This document shows, one piece after another, positions 60,441 to 64,000 of a stretch of 64,000 nucleotides of DNA. The stretch covers positions 38,579-102,578 of the forward strand of contig JAIFAC010000440.1 of NCBI GenBank assembly GCA_026545765.1, written 5' to 3'. Every line of letters starts with the position of its first letter. The first letter of the stretch is position 1. A program made the translations under genes and the position numbers. This DNA is from Plantago major (lineage: Eukaryota; Streptophyta; Magnoliopsida; Lamiales; Plantaginaceae). The notes under the pieces are model-generated. The model saw nothing but the letters and a program-made list of their open reading frames with translations. It was not told where the DNA came from and searched no databases.

Positions 60441-61829
60441 TGTTGGTCCAGATAACGGCAAAGTAAAAGACTAGAGGGGGGGTGAATAGTCTTTTAAAAC
60501 TTTTGTCGATAAACACAGCCGTAAACTGGGGTTTCGATACTTATATTTAGAGCGCTGAAGACTTTAATATAGGTAAGTGCGTAAACAATAAGTAAGTGTG
60601 TGTGCTTACTGAAATGTAAATACAGTAAAGGTAAATAACACGAAGTATAGTGGTATCTCGAGGTGGCGAATCCTCCAACTAATCCACTTCGGCCTTTCCG
60701 AGACCTAGAATTCACTAGAATGATAATCGAGTTCACCTTACAATAATCCTATTCTAAGATTCCTAAACAAATGGTTCCCAACCAAATGTTCCCCGAGTTA
60801 TTCCCACTCCTAGAGCTAAGTACTTCCTCTACTCAGATAACCTTCGAGTTATTCCTCGATTTCCCAAATCAAGTACTTCCTCTACTCTACGCCGAGGGTG
60901 TTGGTTATAAGGTTTGTCGAGAGGCTTCTCAGATAACTTTTCAGCTTATGTTTGAGAGCCTAATAGAACAAGACTACTTAATACACTTGTTCAAGGATGG
61001 ATACCGCTTTTACCGACCCAAGTAATTGGTGTCCGCTCGAGAATGAGCTTCGTAGGGTATCCGAGTAGTTCAACTCTTTCACTTAATAACAATCTCTTGT
61101 TAAGGTTCAGACAACTTAGAACTATTAGTGATTCTTCAAGCAATGTAAAGCTTTCAGAAGGGTAGCAGAGTGCTTGAGAGAATACTTTGCTTGATGGTAA
61201 GTTTGCAAGATAGAGCGCTCTAAAGTATGTTCTTCAAGCATCTAAGGTGTGATATATATAGATAAATTTGAGAGGCATTTGAATTGTATCCGTGCTTTCT
61301 ATCAAATTATATCCGCTTATATCTTCAACTATGTACTCGTAAGTCACTATCTCTTGTTTCAGAGAGGACTTGCTTTTTAAAGATTTCGCCATGCATTTAA
61401 TGCATAGTATCGTTTCATTGTCCTTTAGTCTCAACGGATACATGAGCCTTTCTCGATGGCTTGTATGCTCCATACTCATGATGTCATATATCCGTAATCA
61501 TATTTCCAAAGTAAGTTAATATACTTAAGAAAGGATTATGACATAGTCTTTCCGAGTTAGACTAAACCTTTGTGTCTTCATAAACCTTGTGCAATCTTCA
61601 GCCTTCTAATCTTCTTTAAAAGCTCCATTGCTAGATTGATCTTCATGGTCTTCTGAAATAAAAAATTACACTCAGAGACCTATAATCCTAATATAAGATT
61701 TACTAGACTAATCATACTCAAAGGATTTCCTCTTTACAATGTTCAAGGAACTAAGAGCACTTAATCACCTTTCTGGCTAAGATAAGAACATGTGATGAGT
61801 GATCAAAATACTAACAGATATTCCTAACA
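60441..61829 (-). repeat. 5' LTR of copia D
   Basis: 1389 bp. On the minus strand it carries a TATA box (CTATATATATC, about 61253-61263). It is very similar to the D 3' LTR; most differences lie at sites where other copies have CAG or CTG. Confidence 0.92.
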
Positions 61830-61834
61830 GTTAA

Positions 61835-64000
61835 GAATTTATAGGGTTGTTATATAGGGTGTGTAAGAATAAAGTGATGTTTGTAAGAATGAAGTAATGT
61901 GTTTGATATTTTTTAAGGCTATTTAATTGGTTTAAATGATTTTTTGATTTGTTTAAGATTGTTAGTTTGATTGGAAAGTAAGAGTAGGGTAGAGAGAATG
62001 ATGATTGTTTAGTGGAGAAAAAATTGAGTTAAATTTTTACCGTAGAAGATACAAAATAAATACTCTAAAATATTTTAATGGATAAATAGTCTTTTAGTTG
62101 TATCACAAACATTCTGTAAACTTTATAGTAAATTCATGATCACCAATTCTATTAATCTACAACAAGTTTCCAATGTTGCGCTAAAATCATGGGTTTATAA
62201 TATGAAATTTTAGAATTTAAATTTGTCTCGGTACATATGCTTTTTGACATTTAGATTAAGGCAGGGTGTAAAAAATAAAGGAAATAAGTGCAAATGAGTG
62301 TAAATATTATCCAAAAGGAAAAATACTGATACTTGATTTTGATAAATAAAGTACTTAAAAATTTCAAACAATTATAAAAGGATAATATAAAAGAAGAGGA
62401 AACACATTAATAAAGAAAATTAAAAGAGATTAAGAGGTCTAGTGTATCGCCTATAATTTTATAAAGACGAACTATGAAAATAAAACCACGGTTCATGAGC
62501 TTGAAAATTCACTTAACTCGATTTGTAAAAGATAAACGTTACTAGACGCCTCTTGAACGCCCTTACACTTGACATGAAATTTTGATACTAAACCAGAACT
62601 AGTAAAATAATGCATCAAACTTTAAAATTATAAAAGCTTGAATGCAAAGACTATAAATACATGAACTTTAATGAGAAAACGCTTTTGGTAGTGATCATCG
62701 CCCTGCAACGCCCACTCCAAAAGCTCGCTTCAAATACCTAAAATTGATAATTTTAGCAAGGTTCAACAGACCACTGATCAACAAATTCATGCTCGTACGA
62801 CTTAAAGTTCTATTCTACGTTTTAAATCTTTTAATCTTGCTAATGAATGCAACCCTATGACCGACACTTAACACTTGAACTTGTTCTTCTTGAAAACTCT
62901 TAACTTGAACTTGAAACTTGAAACTTGAAACTTATCTTGAAACGCCTTAAACATAACACGATCGCGAAACACTTTATCAGTAGGTTCCTATCCTCGCCAT
63001 GGTGGATATCTCCGCCTCAGTCACTTTCATGGCCCTATCCATTGAATAAATAAAAACCGATATGTGGATCTTGGTCCCTATCCATCGAATACTTAACTAA
63101 GAATCGCGCCACAAATACCGCGATATTTCCTACGAGTCTTTAATTATCTTTAACTTGAAAGTCTTTCTTTACTTTAAACTTTTACATCTCCTAAAGTGAA
63201 TGCATACTTCTAAACTTTAACTCATGAACGCATGACTAGTGTGTACATAAACATCAATCATACATTATATTAACTTTAATAAAAATGAACCACTGATCGA
63301 CAACTTCTTAAAAGTACAACAAAAATCAGAGATACAATAATCTTATTAGATATACCACCATTACACAGAAGGCACACAATTAGCATTACCAAGTTTCTTG
63401 CATAACCCAATGGACATGGAAATAAGAATCTCTCTGCCAAACAATACAAGAATCATACTATTACTAGTTACTATACATGTTTGACGAATAGAGCATGGCT
63501 TAGGAAAAGACATACACACGGTCATCTGCTTTTTACATCAGTATGAATATCTAATTACCTTGATTAATTAACACCAAGTATGGTGAACATGACCACACCA
63601 CTAAGCAAACCGCAAATTAAAAAAATCAAATTAATAGAACGAAACCAAGACTACCATCATGTTTGTTGCTCAGGCTAGCATACTTTGACAATTTGTAACA
63701 TGAGGCCATTTAAACCATAATCTGCCGAGCAATTTAAACCATAATCTGCCGAGCATATACACAAACCGTAACCCGAATTTACATCCACGACAATTAGTAA
63801 ACCATTAGCACTAATATATATCAAAACTGAACTGACAATTAACCATGTAAATGAAAAGAAAACATTAGAGAAAACTTGCATACAACATAACTTATAACTC
63901 TAACAATCAACATATAACGTGAATGCAAAGTCTATGAACTTGCGAAAGAGAGACTTTGAAAGTTTTATGATCCGTAAAACGCCTCACACCAAGAGCTAGA
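61835..64000. other. AT-rich intergenic DNA, no gene recognised
   Basis: The first 270 bases continue the host sequence interrupted by element D (GAATAGAGTTAA joined to GAATTTATAGGG). A run of ACTTGAA units lies at about 62905-62940. The stretch 62690-63180 has a mixed, repeat-like look (TGGATATCTCCGCCTCAGTC, TATGTGGATCTTGGTCCC) but no family was recognised. Confidence 0.55.
63708..63755 (+). repeat. perfect 24-bp tandem duplication
   Basis: Two identical 24-base units, each starting ATTTAAACCATAATC and ending CCGAGCA, at 63708-63731 and 63732-63755. No further units. Confidence 0.95.

Larger units (their letters stand above)
44869..61829 (-). mobile_element. Ty1/copia Sirevirus-like element D
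   Basis: 16,961 bp, complete from LTR to LTR, flanked by GTTAA at 44864-44868 and 61830-61834. It is the same family as C in the opposite orientation, collinear except for an internal tandem duplication (49.3-53.5 kb) and the full-length LTRs. PBS and polypurine tract are intact. Confidence 0.94.

Overview
The window is a transposon-rich stretch of a flowering-plant nuclear genome, most likely a eudicot. It holds two host genes among stacked LTR retrotransposons and one DNA transposon fragment. Evidence for a plant is a six-exon SWEET sugar-transporter gene close to Arabidopsis SWEET2, plant-only retroelement lineages (Tat-type Ty3/gypsy and large Sirevirus-like Ty1/copia) and a CACTA (En/Spm) end. 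I cannot name the species.

Layout. 1-8831: 3' part of gypsy element A (+ strand): RNase H and integrase remains, a convergent antisense gene (aORF), a tandem-repeat block, then the 3' LTR. 8832-15840: gene island with the SWEET2-like gene (minus, 9916-11695), a small secreted cysteine-rich peptide gene (plus, 14077-14286) and a solo LTR of the same gypsy family with a 5-bp target duplication (14583-15413). 15841-26010 plus 40453-about 41150: gypsy element B (minus strand), the mirror image of A, split by copia element C and lacking its 5' end. 26011-40452: copia C (plus), flanked by GATAG duplications. 41150-43057: truncated CACTA element with a right terminal inverted repeat. 43058-44868: intergenic DNA with a TRIM/solo-LTR-like repeat. 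44869-61829: copia D (minus), flanked by GTTAA duplications. 61835-64000: AT-rich intergenic DNA without a recognisable gene.

How the parts work. In A and B the polyprotein gene and the aORF converge. The aORF has its own TATA promoter, a 274-bp 5'-leader intron in both copies and two coding introns. Between the two genes lies a further promoter-like block (TGGGCY motifs, G-box, TATA), and downstream of it a hairpin found in both copies. Elements C and D carry gag and pol, then a long extra ORF in the envelope position with its own TATA box and several predicted introns.

Sequence quality matters. In C and D, CAG and CTG trinucleotides are locally replaced by CG, CGTA, CGA or similar strings, differently in each copy. 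This looks like a base-calling or polishing fault, so many frameshifts in C and D should not be read as biological decay.
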